From a virus, in the IMG/VR virus record IMGVR_UViG_3300020171_000055, positions 1 through 44,710 of that record: a stretch of DNA of 44,710 bases. One strand, 5' to 3'. Made by a program: the position numbers and the translations under genes. This document shows, one piece after another, positions 7,817 through 14,267 of the stretch (its first letter is position 1; each line of letters begins with the position of its first letter). The notes beneath the pieces are model-generated. The model ran no database searches. It was not told where the DNA came from and was given only the letters and a program-made list of their open reading frames with translations.

Positions 7817-7975
7817 ATGAGCATAGGACTGAATCTGTTGCTTGGTGTGTGCGGAATCGTAGTCCTGCTCGTGATCGTGTTGACGTGCGTTGTGTTCTAT
7901 GTCATTGCGCTACTGATAGCGTCCGTGCGCATGTTGGTGGCGCTGCCGAAATGGGTGATGGGGAGAACATCATGA
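7817..7975 (+). CDS. Small membrane protein, 52 aa
   Basis: Found by reading the sequence; short. ATG 7817 after TTGGAGGGAGACGTG. MSIGLNLLLGVCGIVVLLVI and the following residues form one long, or two short, hydrophobic segments (about residues 6-42), then a basic tail ending KWVMGRTS. Its stop overlaps the next ATG, and the gene two downstream is a cell-wall-type hydrolase. A holin-like role is possible. Confidence 0.6.
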   Translation: MSIGLNLLLGVCGIVVLLVIVLTCVVFYVIALLIASVRMLVALPKWVMGRTS

Positions 7976-8088
7976 GCAACTGGGCAATGGCTGGCATTCT
8001 GGTTGGTGGCATCGTGTTGACCTCGGTACTGTGGGAGCTGGCGATCCAGTGGCATTATCGGTGGCGGAGAAGGCGGCGAGGACGATGA
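7972..8088 (+). CDS. Single-pass small membrane protein, 38 aa
   Basis: MSNWAMAGILVGGIVLTSVL forms one membrane helix (about residues 5-25), followed by a highly basic tail with RWRRRRRGR. The ATG overlaps the previous stop and its own stop overlaps the next ATG, so all three genes are translationally coupled. A short hydrophobic helix plus arginine-rich cytoplasmic tail next to a hydrolase suits a holin or lysis accessory protein, but no family was recognised. Confidence 0.55.
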   Translation: MSNWAMAGILVGGIVLTSVLWELAIQWHYRWRRRRRGR

Positions 8089-8876
8089 CGAAAACCTGGT
8101 TGCCTTATGTTCCGGCGCATGTACCGGTGTGGAGATGGCCAAGGAAAGGGGTCGGAGTCCCGACGCAGTACTCTGCTCCGACCTCGCAGCTTACCGCCGA
8201 CATCGACGACTACTGGTGGTATGACTGGACAGGGCAGAGCCGCAACTCCAAGCATGTACCTATGGCCTGGGGGCTGGGCAGTCTACCCGCTACGATCCCG
8301 GCAAGCAATAACGACGGGCGACCGCTGCTCGTGTTGAACGAGCCGGACGTGGTGGGGCAGGCGAACTGCTCGCCGGATCAGGCGGCTGATTTCTTCCACA
8401 TTTGGAGCCAAGTGTGGAAGGGTGAACTGTGGCCGCTAGGTACATTGGCGCACAATCTGGACTATGTGATCAGGACAATGAACTCCTATGAGTTTCGCTA
8501 TGGCTCCTGGCCGGGGACTGGCTGGGCAATCCACGCCTACAGCAACCGGGCGGTGTGGTGCCTGGACTTGTGCCAGGAGTATAAGCTGCGCATCGCAGTC
8601 GATGATGTGCGCAACTTTGCAGCGTACATGGAAGGGCGCGGACTGTTGGGTCGTGGCATCGTGATCTCGGAGTGTGGCGTGTTGAGTGCTCAGTATTGGC
8701 ATACAACCGCGGAGGTAGCGCCGGCGGTGCAGTACCTGTACCGGGAACTGAGCGCGCTGCCCTACGTAAGATCAGTGAATTGGTTCAGCAGCTATTACGC
8801 TCCGTGCAGCAGCAGCGACCTAGTACGCCTTGATGGCAGTCTGACCGAGTGTGGGCAGGAGTGGAGAAGGCGATGA
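8085..8876 (+). CDS. GH128 (Asl1-like) glycoside hydrolase, putative lysis enzyme
   Basis: 263 residues from ATG 8085, which overlaps the previous TGA. LLVLNEPDVVGQANCSPDQA (about residues 81-100) is close to the G-F-N-E-P-D signature of the Asl1-like/GH128 catalytic core, with E86 as candidate acid/base. GIVISECGVL carries E196 as candidate nucleophile. The family is a TIM-barrel cleaving beta-1,3-glucan-type polysaccharides. No signal peptide is evident, so export would need a holin or another route; flanking tiny membrane proteins fit that. It could degrade host wall or sheath glycan, or be an endolysin for an unusual envelope. Confidence 0.75.
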   Translation: MTKTWLPYVPAHVPVWRWPRKGVGVPTQYSAPTSQLTADIDDYWWYDWTGQSRNSKHVPMAWGLGSLPATIPASNNDGRPLLVLNEPDVVGQANCSPDQAADFFHIWSQVWKGELWPLGTLAHNLDYVIRTMNSYEFRYGSWPGTGWAIHAYSNRAVWCLDLCQEYKLRIAVDDVRNFAAYMEGRGLLGRGIVISECGVLSAQYWHTTAEVAPAVQYLYRELSALPYVRSVNWFSSYYAPCSSSDLVRLDGSLTECGQEWRRR

Positions 8877-8971
8877 GCGTGGGCAGCGAAGCGTTCTGGA
8901 TGGTGGCGATTCCTATGCTGATTGGCTGGCTCTTGGGTTTTGCTGCAGCATCATCGGGGAGGCGGAGATGA
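8873..8971 (+). CDS. Small membrane protein, 32 aa
   Basis: ATG overlaps the hydrolase stop, and its stop overlaps the next ATG. MSVGSEAFWMVAIPMLIGWL continues into LGFAAASSGRRR: one hydrophobic helix with a basic end, like the 38-residue protein upstream of the hydrolase. Too short for family assignment. The tight overlaps and membrane character support a real gene and perhaps a lysis function. Confidence 0.5.
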   Translation: MSVGSEAFWMVAIPMLIGWLLGFAAASSGRRR

Positions 8972-9228
8972 GTGAAAAGAAACCGAATTGTAGAACATGT
9001 GTGCATAGACTTAGTGTTCCCGGCAGCGCGCATTCACGTTGCAATGTAGGCCCAACAGCCAAAGTGGTTGGAAACCTGATGGGCGTAAAACGTGGCTGGT
9101 TCCGCTGGCCGATGGATTACGATCCTGTTTGGTTGCAGGAATGTGACAGTTGGACGGACGAGGAAAGCGATCGTAAACCTCGTGTCCAGTACGATCCATT
9201 GACAGAAATCTTCGGGATGCTGCGGTGA
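8968..9228 (+). CDS. Cys-containing hypothetical protein, 86 aa
   Basis: Start ATG 8968 (MSEKKPNCRTCVHRLSVPGS) is preceded by GGGGAGGCGG and overlaps the previous stop. CRTC near the N-terminus, a further Cys in SRCNVG, and ECDSW near residue 62 suggest a metal site. Basic-aromatic centre VKRGWFRWPMDY. A common layout for unnamed phage early proteins; function unknown. Confidence 0.65.
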   Translation: MSEKKPNCRTCVHRLSVPGSAHSRCNVGPTAKVVGNLMGVKRGWFRWPMDYDPVWLQECDSWTDEESDRKPRVQYDPLTEIFGMLR

Positions 9229-9689
9229 GTGAACACAAGTCATGCCCGGCGGAGAACGGGCACACGGACAGCGAGACGGCCTTCGGGATCTGGCTCACGA
9301 CGAGTTCGCCATCGCGCCATCATGCTACGTGTCTCTGTGGCGTGTCGGGCCCCTGGCGAAGCACGCCGCATGACGCATGGGACGCATGGGACGGCTTGCC
9401 ACGGCGGGGTGATGAGAGCGAGCACCAGCGCGCGCTGTTGAAGAAGGTAGCCTGGCTTAAGCGTGAATTCCTCAACGAACGGGAGCTGAGCAGCGCGTGC
9501 GACAAAGCGCTGAAAGATGCGCAAGAGGAGCGTGACGTCGCAGACGAGCGCACAGCGCTCTATGTCAGCGAGTGGAATCAGAAGTGCGAACAACTCCGCC
9601 GTGCTGAGCAGGCGTTGAAGAAGATCGGTCGGCAAGTCGAGCGCTACCAGGTCGAGGTTTTGGGAAAAGAGGAGGCAGACGATGACTGA
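9225..9689 (+). CDS. Lar-like zinc domain fused to a coiled coil
   Basis: 154 residues, GTG start overlapping the previous TGA. Residues 7-58 (CPAENGH, then H-H-A-T-C-L-C-G-V-S-G-P-W, then DAWDAWDGL) follow the order of Lar-type restriction-alleviation proteins: CP..., a Cys-x-Cys-G knuckle with a G-P, then an A-x-x-x-W ending. The rest (about 62-150) is a long charged coiled coil. Lar proteins relieve type I restriction in some phages; here the resemblance is at motif level only and the first CxxC is imperfect. Confidence 0.55.
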   Translation: MSEHKSCPAENGHTDSETAFGIWLTTSSPSRHHATCLCGVSGPWRSTPHDAWDAWDGLPRRGDESEHQRALLKKVAWLKREFLNERELSSACDKALKDAQEERDVADERTALYVSEWNQKCEQLRRAEQALKKIGRQVERYQVEVLGKEEADDD

Positions 9690-9897
9690 CTATGCGGAGC
9701 GTGAATTCGACAAGGATGTGCTGATGCGAGAGTTGCACGACAAGTGGAACGTGGTCGGCGACTGGCGAAGCGAGGAGAACAACACGCGTAGGCTGCGATG
9801 CGTCGCCATCATAGAGCAACTTGAGAAGGATCATGACATGACTGATATGGACGTGATCCTTGATGAGCTGGTGGCGTTTGCTGACAGGAGGGGGTAA
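9682..9897 (+). CDS. Hypothetical acidic protein, 71 aa
   Basis: ATG inside the end of the previous gene, with GAGGAGG (9669-9675) seven to eight bases upstream. Acidic and helical (KDVLMRELHDKWNVVGDW; DMTDMDVILDELVAFADRRG). No motif recognised. It lies in a string of overlapping small genes that look like fast-changing early accessory functions. Confidence 0.62.
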   Translation: MTDYAEREFDKDVLMRELHDKWNVVGDWRSEENNTRRLRCVAIIEQLEKDHDMTDMDVILDELVAFADRRG

Positions 9898-9899
9898 CA

Positions 9900-10181
9900 G
9901 TGAATGAGGATGAGTTGGTTGACTTGCTGAAGTGGCAGGACCGCGCAAGGGATGAGCCGTATGCTGGAAACAACACGCAGATCATGGTCGAGATCGTACC
10001 AGATCTTATCGCCGAGGTGCGGCGGCTGCAAAAGCGCGTCGATGAGCTATGCAAGTACAGTTGTCACGAGGAAGGATGTGAAGCAGCTTACGATCCTGAA
10101 TACTACAAGTGCAGGTGCGGATACGATGATCTTCTCGCAGACATGCTGATGGAGGAAGAGGAGCAGGAGGTGAGCGAGTGA
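9900..10181 (+). CDS. Hypothetical protein with Cys-rich centre, 93 aa
   Basis: GTG start after ACAGGAGGGGGTAACA, two bases after the previous stop. An N-terminal helical part (NEDELVDLLKWQDRAR; VPDLIAEVRRLQKRVDEL) is followed by a Cys/His cluster CKYSCHEEGC...YYKCRCGYDD at about residues 51-77, probably a zinc site, and a very acidic tail (MEEEEQEVSE). Overlaps the next gene by the GTGA pattern. Function unknown. Confidence 0.62.
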   Translation: MNEDELVDLLKWQDRARDEPYAGNNTQIMVEIVPDLIAEVRRLQKRVDELCKYSCHEEGCEAAYDPEYYKCRCGYDDLLADMLMEEEEQEVSE

Positions 10182-10537
10182 CACTGACCGAACCGGTGGT
10201 GAAGTGGGGACGCTGGCAGGCGAATGACGGGGCCGAGATGGAAAGCCGCGAGTGCCCGTACTGCACGGCGCGCATCACCTTCAACCTGGATCATGAGGTG
10301 AGTAGGAAGGTTGAGAACTATCGGCAGGCGATGGTCAGCATGATGGCCAACAGGAAGACCATCCTCTTGCGCTGCCTGCCCTACCTGAAGCATACCGACC
10401 GCTGCCAAAGCTACGGCACCCAAGGGTGCTCATGCGGGCTGACAAAGCTGATGGACGAGCTACTGGACCACTACGATTTGAGGCGCGACCTCGCGCGAAC
10501 AGGACAGCCGCTCAGTGACTGGCAAGATGGCAACTAG
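10178..10537 (+). CDS. Hypothetical zinc-motif protein, 119 aa
   Basis: GTG start overlapping the previous TGA, with GGAGGTGAGC just upstream. ECPYCTARITFNLDHEV near residue 26 begins a zinc-ribbon, and a second set (RCLPYL, DRCQSYGTQGCSCG) lies near 64-86. The C-terminus is helical and charged. It may be a nucleic-acid-binding adaptor; no family recognised. Confidence 0.62.
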   Translation: MTLTEPVVKWGRWQANDGAEMESRECPYCTARITFNLDHEVSRKVENYRQAMVSMMANRKTILLRCLPYLKHTDRCQSYGTQGCSCGLTKLMDELLDHYDLRRDLARTGQPLSDWQDGN

Positions 10538-10560
10538 GATGGGGCTAGAAGGGGGCTAGG

Positions 10561-10632
10561 ATGCACTCTAAGGCCTGTAAGGGTTCAAAGCGGACTTCGG
10601 ATAGGTGCGGACACAGAACGGGGGTGTGGTGA
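10561..10632 (+). CDS. Possible 23-aa Cys/His peptide
   Basis: ATG follows GAAGGGGGCTAGG. The peptide MHSKACKGSKRTSDRCGHRT plus three residues is basic with two Cys and two His. It fills the 107-base gap between two genes and ends two bases before the GAAAGGAT ribosome site of the next. It is too short to separate from chance. Confidence 0.25.
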   Translation: MHSKACKGSKRTSDRCGHRTGVW

Positions 10633-10644
10633 AAGGATTTGCTG

Positions 10645-10890
10645 ATGTGCGAAAGCAGAGATTGCTACGCCAGTTGCGGGGATTGTTACGACAATCGGCA
10701 GTTGGAGCAGGCACTGGAGGACGCGCAGTGCCTGTTGCGCAAGGTGCCTGACCAAGTACGGGACGCGTTCCATGCAGGTGTGAAGTGGCACATGGCGCGC
10801 ATCGGCAAGGACTCGCAGGATGAGCAGTACTGGGGCTATCACGCGGCGAATCTGTACAAAGACAAGTTCCAGGGGGTGAGTGATGGGTAG
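10645..10890 (+). CDS. Hypothetical protein with N-terminal Cys cluster, 81 aa
   Basis: ATG 10645 chosen over the TTG at 10639 because the AAAGGA site (10632-10637) is seven bases upstream of the ATG. MCESRDCYASCGDCYDNRQL holds four cysteines in 17 residues, a likely metal site. The remainder is helical (EQALEDAQCLLRKVPDQVRD; HMARIGKDSQDEQYWGYHAA). Unknown function. Confidence 0.6.
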   Translation: MCESRDCYASCGDCYDNRQLEQALEDAQCLLRKVPDQVRDAFHAGVKWHMARIGKDSQDEQYWGYHAANLYKDKFQGVSDG

Positions 10891-11356
10891 CTGGTCGCAT
10901 GAAGTGTTGGTTGAGACAGTGGATGAGTTGTTGGGTAGGTACCGGAAAGCTGGCAGCTATAGTCGGTTAGCTGCCATGCTGAACATGCCGGGCACGGAGG
11001 CCACGTTGTCGAGTGTGTTGCGCGGCGCATCGGGTCAGTGTTCCTTTGACATGGAGCAGCGCATCCGGCATGGGCTGGGCCTCGCGCCGCGCCCGCCATA
11101 TGCTGTGCCTGTAGGCGGGGAAGCAGCGGAGCCCGCCGCGCAGGTCCGAGGGCCCGCGCAGAGACGCTTCGACCCGGCTCAGCGCAAGCGCACAAAGCGC
11201 CGATCAATTCACGTGAGTGACGAGGTGTTCGAGAGTCTGAATGCAACGCGGGGCTCGCGGTCGTGGAATGAATACCTGACTTGGTTGCTGGGTGGTGATC
11301 CGGGCGAGTGGATCTCGATCACGCCACGCGTGGCGTGGAGCACAGATGCCCCTTGA
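10883..11356 (+). CDS. Putative DNA-binding protein with HTH-like N-terminus and RHH-like C-terminus
   Basis: 157 residues from ATG 10883, with AGGGGGTG seven bases upstream; overlaps the previous gene. The N-terminal 70 residues (YSRLAAMLNMPGTEATLSSV, then GQCSFDMEQRIRHGLGLAP) read like an HTH. An Ala/Pro/Arg-rich linker follows. KRRSIHVSDEVFESLNATRG, then SRSWNEYLTWLLGG looks like an Arc/MetJ-type ribbon-helix-helix at about residues 108-140. Two DNA-binding modules in one small protein would suit a transcriptional switch, but both assignments are by eye. Confidence 0.6.
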   Translation: MGSWSHEVLVETVDELLGRYRKAGSYSRLAAMLNMPGTEATLSSVLRGASGQCSFDMEQRIRHGLGLAPRPPYAVPVGGEAAEPAAQVRGPAQRRFDPAQRKRTKRRSIHVSDEVFESLNATRGSRSWNEYLTWLLGGDPGEWISITPRVAWSTDAP

Positions 11357-11573
11357 CCCGGGCGTTGCCTGGTTGTTGCGTCGCGCGCTGCTCGACCTGG
11401 ATGTGCAGCGCGCGGCGCGGCGGTCGCGCTTGTGCCGGTGTACGATCGTCGCGCTGAAGAACGGCTCGGTGCCTAGCATCACGTGTGAAGTAGACGAGGG
11501 ACTGGCGCGCTTGGTCGGCACTCCGGTAGGCTGGTGGTTGTGGATCGCGGACGCGACGAGAGCCGGGCGGTAA
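11346..11573 (+). CDS. Small HTH-like protein, 75 aa
   Basis: ATG 11346 overlaps the end of the previous gene. ALLDLDVQRAARRSRLCRCT, then IVALKNGSVPSITCEVDEGLARLVGTPVGWWL follows the XRE layout (helix, turn, recognition helix 'tI..lknG', then further helices). Last gene of the plus-strand early region; its TAA lies inside the loop of the bidirectional hairpin at 11556-11588. Confidence 0.6.
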   Translation: MPLDPGVAWLLRRALLDLDVQRAARRSRLCRCTIVALKNGSVPSITCEVDEGLARLVGTPVGWWLWIADATRAGR

Positions 11574-11588
11574 GGCTCCGGCTCTCGT
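11556..11588. terminator. Bidirectional terminator-like hairpin between convergent operons
   Basis: ACGAGAGCCGG at 11556-11566 pairs perfectly with 11578-11588 (11 bp, 11-base loop). It sits exactly between the end of the plus early operon and the end of the minus operon (stop at 11595). No U tract on either strand, but strength and position argue for terminating both. Confidence 0.65.
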
Positions 11589-11594
11589 GGTGGG

Positions 11595-11807
11595 CTAGAA
11601 GTCGCAATGCCAGCGAGTGAATATCACGGTGTGGGCAGCACGGTCAAGGTAGTCTTGGTCTGCCAGCTCGGGATAGTCGGCCCGCAGATTGCCGCCGTAC
11701 ATCTCGGCCATGTTCTCGGTGCTGAAGTACATATGCACCTCATCCTCCGAGTCGAAGCGCAGACCGAAGTCAAACCCCGTTGCTTCTGAGATATCCTGTC
11801 GTGTCAT
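11595..11807 (-). CDS. Acidic hypothetical protein, 70 aa
   Basis: ATG at 11807 (MTRQDISEATGFDFGLRFDS) overlaps the previous stop, with AGGAGTTGACCCG upstream. About 15 Asp/Glu against about five Arg gives strong negative charge, and the fold looks mixed alpha/beta with aromatic residues. Last gene of the minus operon. Unknown family; small acidic early phage proteins are sometimes DNA mimics that block host nucleases or regulators, which is only a possibility here. Confidence 0.66.
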   Translation of the reverse strand: MTRQDISEATGFDFGLRFDSEDEVHMYFSTENMAEMYGGNLRADYPELADQDYLDRAAHTVIFTRWHCDF

Positions 11808-11998
11808 CGGGTCAACTCCTCTTCCGTTGTCTCTTCCCAGTTCTTGGATCCGATAAATGCCCATATCATGTCGCCAAAGTCAGGGTCGAATACGCTGATC
11901 CAGCCCTGGTTTGCCGGGTCTTCGTGCCCGCCCGAGATCCTGACGCCATACTCTCCCCTCGTCATGACTGGTTTACCGGTGTATTTGAAAGTCCTCAC
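11804..11998 (-). CDS. Hypothetical protein, 64 aa
   Basis: GTG start at 11998 (MRTFKYTGKPVMTRGEYGVR), chosen because GAGGAGTTGACACA precedes it and the upstream gene stops at 12003; the longer open frame runs antisense to coding. SGGHEDPANQGWISVFDPDF suggests a compact beta-rich domain, and the end is acidic (EETTEEELTR). The TGA overlaps the next ATG. No family recognised. Confidence 0.64.
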   Translation of the reverse strand: MRTFKYTGKPVMTRGEYGVRISGGHEDPANQGWISVFDPDFGDMIWAFIGSKNWEETTEEELTR

Positions 11999-12002
11999 TG
12001 TG

Positions 12003-12191
12003 TCAACTCCTCTCAAACGCGGTGACATACCCGATACTTTCGAACTCGTCGCTTGGCCGCGCGTCGCGGTTAGGTTTCTCGGTGGCGCACAGCTCGCCGA
12101 CGTCGTCGATGTATAGATAGGTGTCATCAGTCGGGTCGGAAAGTTGGAGGATTTCCAGCATTTGCTCAATGGTTAGCTTGTGGTGGTTCAT
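12003..12191 (-). CDS. Acidic hypothetical protein, 62 aa
   Basis: ATG at 12191 overlaps the previous TGA (ATGA), with AAAGGAGTTGACCCG upstream, the same leader wording as its neighbours. HHKLTIEQMLEILQLSDPTD is a helix followed by a very acidic stretch (DDTYLYIDDVGE). Strong net negative charge. Unknown. Confidence 0.64.
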   Translation of the reverse strand: MNHHKLTIEQMLEILQLSDPTDDTYLYIDDVGELCATEKPNRDARPSDEFESIGYVTAFERS

Positions 12192-12541
12192 CGGGTCAAC
12201 TCCTTTACGGCGCGCGCTAGGCGCAGCTCGTTCGCGTGGACACGGCGCAAGGCCGCGTCGTTCAACCGGTCACTGTATAGCAGCACGAACTCATTGTAGT
12301 GCTCCGCTTGCCGTAGTCTGCGCTGCAGGTCGGCCAGCACAGCGGCAGGCGCTGGTCGTGTCTCGGCTTGACACGAGTACCAGTAGGACACCGCCATACC
12401 GCGCTCCGGTGCCGCCAGTAGCACGCGGTAGTGGCAAGACGCGACCACCGGCAGCGCGTCCAGCCGGATGGTCGCGCGGTAGGTAGACAGGCGCAAGTCC
12501 TGCCCATGCAGGCGGACCATGTGATATGGTCTCGGTCTCAT
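12188..12541 (-). CDS. Basic hypothetical protein, 117 aa
   Basis: ATG at 12541 overlaps the previous stop. Arg-rich with a beta-like N-terminus (MVRLHGQDLRLSTYRATIRL; VVASCHYRVLLAAPERG) and helical C-terminus (VLADLQRRLRQAEHYNEFVL). It contrasts with the acidic proteins around it and could partner with one of them or bind nucleic acid. No family recognised. Confidence 0.64.
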   Translation of the reverse strand: MRPRPYHMVRLHGQDLRLSTYRATIRLDALPVVASCHYRVLLAAPERGMAVSYWYSCQAETRPAPAAVLADLQRRLRQAEHYNEFVLLYSDRLNDAALRRVHANELRLARAVKELTR

Positions 12542-12852
12542 GACGCGTAGTGCCTGACCAGCGTGTGGTAGGTCGGGTCTACCATGGGCAAGTATACGGT
12601 GGTGATGCCCGCGATCTGGTACGCGACTCTGCGTGTGACTGCCTCTGCTACCGGGTTGCCGTCGCGGTCAAGTCGGTTGTCGTCAAGCCAGTCGGCGCGC
12701 TCCGCGCGTGATACGAACGCGTACGCGACCCATCCATAGTCGTATGTGGCGCCTACGCCATATGGCGACCACGCGGCGTAGCAGTACCGCACGTCGGGGT
12801 CAAGGTACTCAAACGGTGCTTGTCCTGTCTGCAATGCGATCTTCCGGCTCAT
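12538..12852 (-). CDS. Hypothetical protein, 104 aa
   Basis: ATG at 12852 preceded by ATAGGAGGAACATC, a strong ribosome site. Tyr/Ala-rich: VRYCYAAWSPYGVGATYDYG, then a central acidic/Arg segment and ITTVYLPMVDPTYHTL. A predicted hairpin (12871-12897) lies just upstream of the ribosome site. No family recognised. Confidence 0.66.
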   Translation of the reverse strand: MSRKIALQTGQAPFEYLDPDVRYCYAAWSPYGVGATYDYGWVAYAFVSRAERADWLDDNRLDRDGNPVAEAVTRRVAYQIAGITTVYLPMVDPTYHTLVRHYAS

Positions 12853-12870
12853 GATGTTCCTCCTATTGAA

Positions 12871-12897
12871 GGGGGGCAGGTTCTTGGTCTGCCCCCC
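12871..12897 (-). terminator. G/C hairpin upstream of an operon ribosome site
   Basis: GGGGGGCAG (12871-12879) pairs with CTGCCCCCC (12889-12897), 9 bp with a nine-base loop, between the genes at 12904-13224 and 12538-12852. No U tract. Could attenuate transcription or stabilise mRNA ends within the minus operon. Confidence 0.45.
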
Positions 12898-12903
12898 AGC
12901 TAA

Positions 12904-13224
12904 TCATTCCGCGTTGTCGTCCTCGTCCTCATTCCATTCGTGTTCGGAGTCATCCACGAGAGCGACTGCAATCTGGTACCAGTTGATGGCGCTGAGAGCC
13001 GCGTTCAGCAGGTCGGCGTATGCTCCGGTGTCAAGCGGCGCGTTCTCGTTGGCCTCACTCTTAAGAGTCTCGGCAAGATGGTAGATGCATGCATTGCGGC
13101 TGGCGTGCTGGTCGGTCGCATCCTCGACAAGCTCCTGGTAGGATGACTGCGACCCCTCGTCGTTGTCCATCCATAGCTTCCATGCCCACGTTTCGTAGTT
13201 CGCCCATCCGTTATAGGTTGCCAT
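12904..13224 (-). CDS. NYETW-motif acidic phage protein, 106 aa
   Basis: ATG at 13224 (MATYNGWANYETWAWKLWMD) after GAGAGGGGGATAAC; the upstream in-frame ATG lacks a site. The N-terminal motif NGWANYETW...LW is seen in a widespread family of small phage and plasmid proteins of unknown function. The protein is extremely acidic, with a tail DDSEHEWNEDEDDNAE. Position in an early, strongly promoted operon plus negative charge fits host-takeover or anti-defence proteins, but no direct evidence exists. Confidence 0.72.
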   Translation of the reverse strand: MATYNGWANYETWAWKLWMDNDEGSQSSYQELVEDATDQHASRNACIYHLAETLKSEANENAPLDTGAYADLLNAALSAINWYQIAVALVDDSEHEWNEDEDDNAE

Positions 13225-13233
13225 GTTATCCCC

Positions 13234-13266
13234 CTCTCCCGGCCTACTATGCGGACCGGGGCGCAT
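13234..13266. repeat. 33-base hairpin repeat, copy 1
   Basis: 28 of 33 bases match the copy at 13525-13557. The core CCGGCC...GACCGG forms a hairpin (13238-13260) just ahead of the ribosome site of the 106-residue gene on the minus strand. Confidence 0.7.
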
Positions 13267-13275
13267 GGTGGTGAA

Positions 13276-13512
13276 CTAAATCGCTCTGCACGCGTCGCAG
13301 AATGACTCCGGGGCTTTCATCGACAGACGTGCTTGTGGTAGATTTGCCGAGCTGCAAATCGTACCATGGGCATCGCATACAACGGCGTACTTGCCGTCCA
13401 CGTCAATACCTTGTTCGGTCGCGATGTAGATCACGATCTTGGTACCGGGTGCATTTTGATTCATGCGCTCGGCGACGTATCCAGCTTCCAGGTTGTGCAC
13501 CTTGCGGTTCAT
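13276..13512 (-). CDS. Small zinc-motif protein, 78 aa
   Basis: ATG at 13512 (MNRKVHNLEAGYVAERMNQN) after AAGAGGAGACGGAATCA. KIVIYIATEQGIDVDGKYAVVCDAHGTICS suggests a beta hairpin, and the cysteines CDAH, ICS and CDACRAI at the end could bind zinc. Less acidic than its neighbours. Unknown family. Confidence 0.66.
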   Translation of the reverse strand: MNRKVHNLEAGYVAERMNQNAPGTKIVIYIATEQGIDVDGKYAVVCDAHGTICSSANLPQARLSMKAPESFCDACRAI

Positions 13513-13524
13513 TGATTCCGTCTC

Positions 13525-13557
13525 CTCTTCCGGCCTACCAAGCCGACCGGGGGGCAT
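13525..13557. repeat. 33-base hairpin repeat, copy 2
   Basis: Second copy of the 13234-13266 element, again forming CCGGCC/GACCGG pairing (13530-13550) directly before a ribosome site (AGAGGAG) on the minus strand. Confidence 0.7.
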
Positions 13558-13563
13558 TAGATT

Positions 13564-14187
13564 CTACGCTGCTATCAGTTCCTGCCGCTCCTGGATGCTC
13601 TCGAGCTTTTGCTCGAGCGTCCAGTAGTCGCTTGCCTTGATCGTCCCCCAGGTTGACACAGACTCGACCGGCTGCCCGTCAAGCACCCATTGAGCAAATT
13701 CGTCGCGCCCGTTGTGCGCGCTCAGCGTCCCCGACCATGCACGGAAGAGAACCTCTTGCGCGTGACTGTCGGAATGCGCCAGTTCGATGGCGTGATAGTA
13801 GCTGCAGCCCTTGCGCACGTTGCCGTACTTTTCCCAGTCTGCCGGTGCCATGGTGTCAACATGTCGACCAAGGCGCCCGTCGTACATCGTATATACCGCC
13901 TTGCTCTTGATCAGCCGCGCCACAAGCTCGCCCGGGGTCGGATCATTCCACGTGTCGAGCCCACGCACCAGCCGCTTGTAATGCGCCATCTGGGGGAGTA
14001 CATCCCTGCCTTCGATGTGTACAGTGTACGCATACCAAGCTCGATTATCCCCCTCTCTGTTGCATTGCCAACTTAGCCGGTAGCTCTGAGCATACTCACA
14101 TACCACCTTGATCGAGAGCTTGCCGTATAGGTCGCGCCCGTCGTCGCTCCGCTCCGCCGTGAATAGTGGATACGTTTCCTCTGCCAT
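13564..14187 (-). CDS. First gene of the minus operon, hypothetical, 207 aa
   Basis: ATG at 14187 with GAGAAGGGGGAATAGGGTC upstream, about 50 bases after the perfect promoter at 14239-14267. N-terminal beta-rich part (LYGKLSIKVVCEYAQSYRLS; WYAYTVHIEGRDVL), then mixed helices, including WEKYGNVRKGCSYYHAIELA, and a C-terminal helix with TLEQKLESIQERQELIAA. No recognisable motif. Being promoter-proximal it should be the most strongly expressed protein of the operon. Confidence 0.75.
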   Translation of the reverse strand: MAEETYPLFTAERSDDGRDLYGKLSIKVVCEYAQSYRLSWQCNREGDNRAWYAYTVHIEGRDVLPQMAHYKRLVRGLDTWNDPTPGELVARLIKSKAVYTMYDGRLGRHVDTMAPADWEKYGNVRKGCSYYHAIELAHSDSHAQEVLFRAWSGTLSAHNGRDEFAQWVLDGQPVESVSTWGTIKASDYWTLEQKLESIQERQELIAA

Positions 14188-14238
14188 GACCCTATTCCCC
14201 CTTCTCTATCCCCAGTCCCATTGACCAGGATTACCTTC

Positions 14239-14267
14239 ATTATACTCTCGGTTGATCCTTGTGTCAA
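14239..14267 (-). promoter_or_regulatory. Perfect-consensus promoter of the minus operon
   Basis: On the minus strand TTGACA (14267-14262), exactly 17 bases, TATAAT (14244-14239). It matches sigma70 consensus at all twelve positions. Directly adjacent to operator IR1 at 14268. Confidence 0.92.

Noticed and set aside
10590-10640. tRNA-like GGGTTCAAAGC segment
   Set aside because: The flanking bases do not pair as a T arm and no cloverleaf can be drawn.
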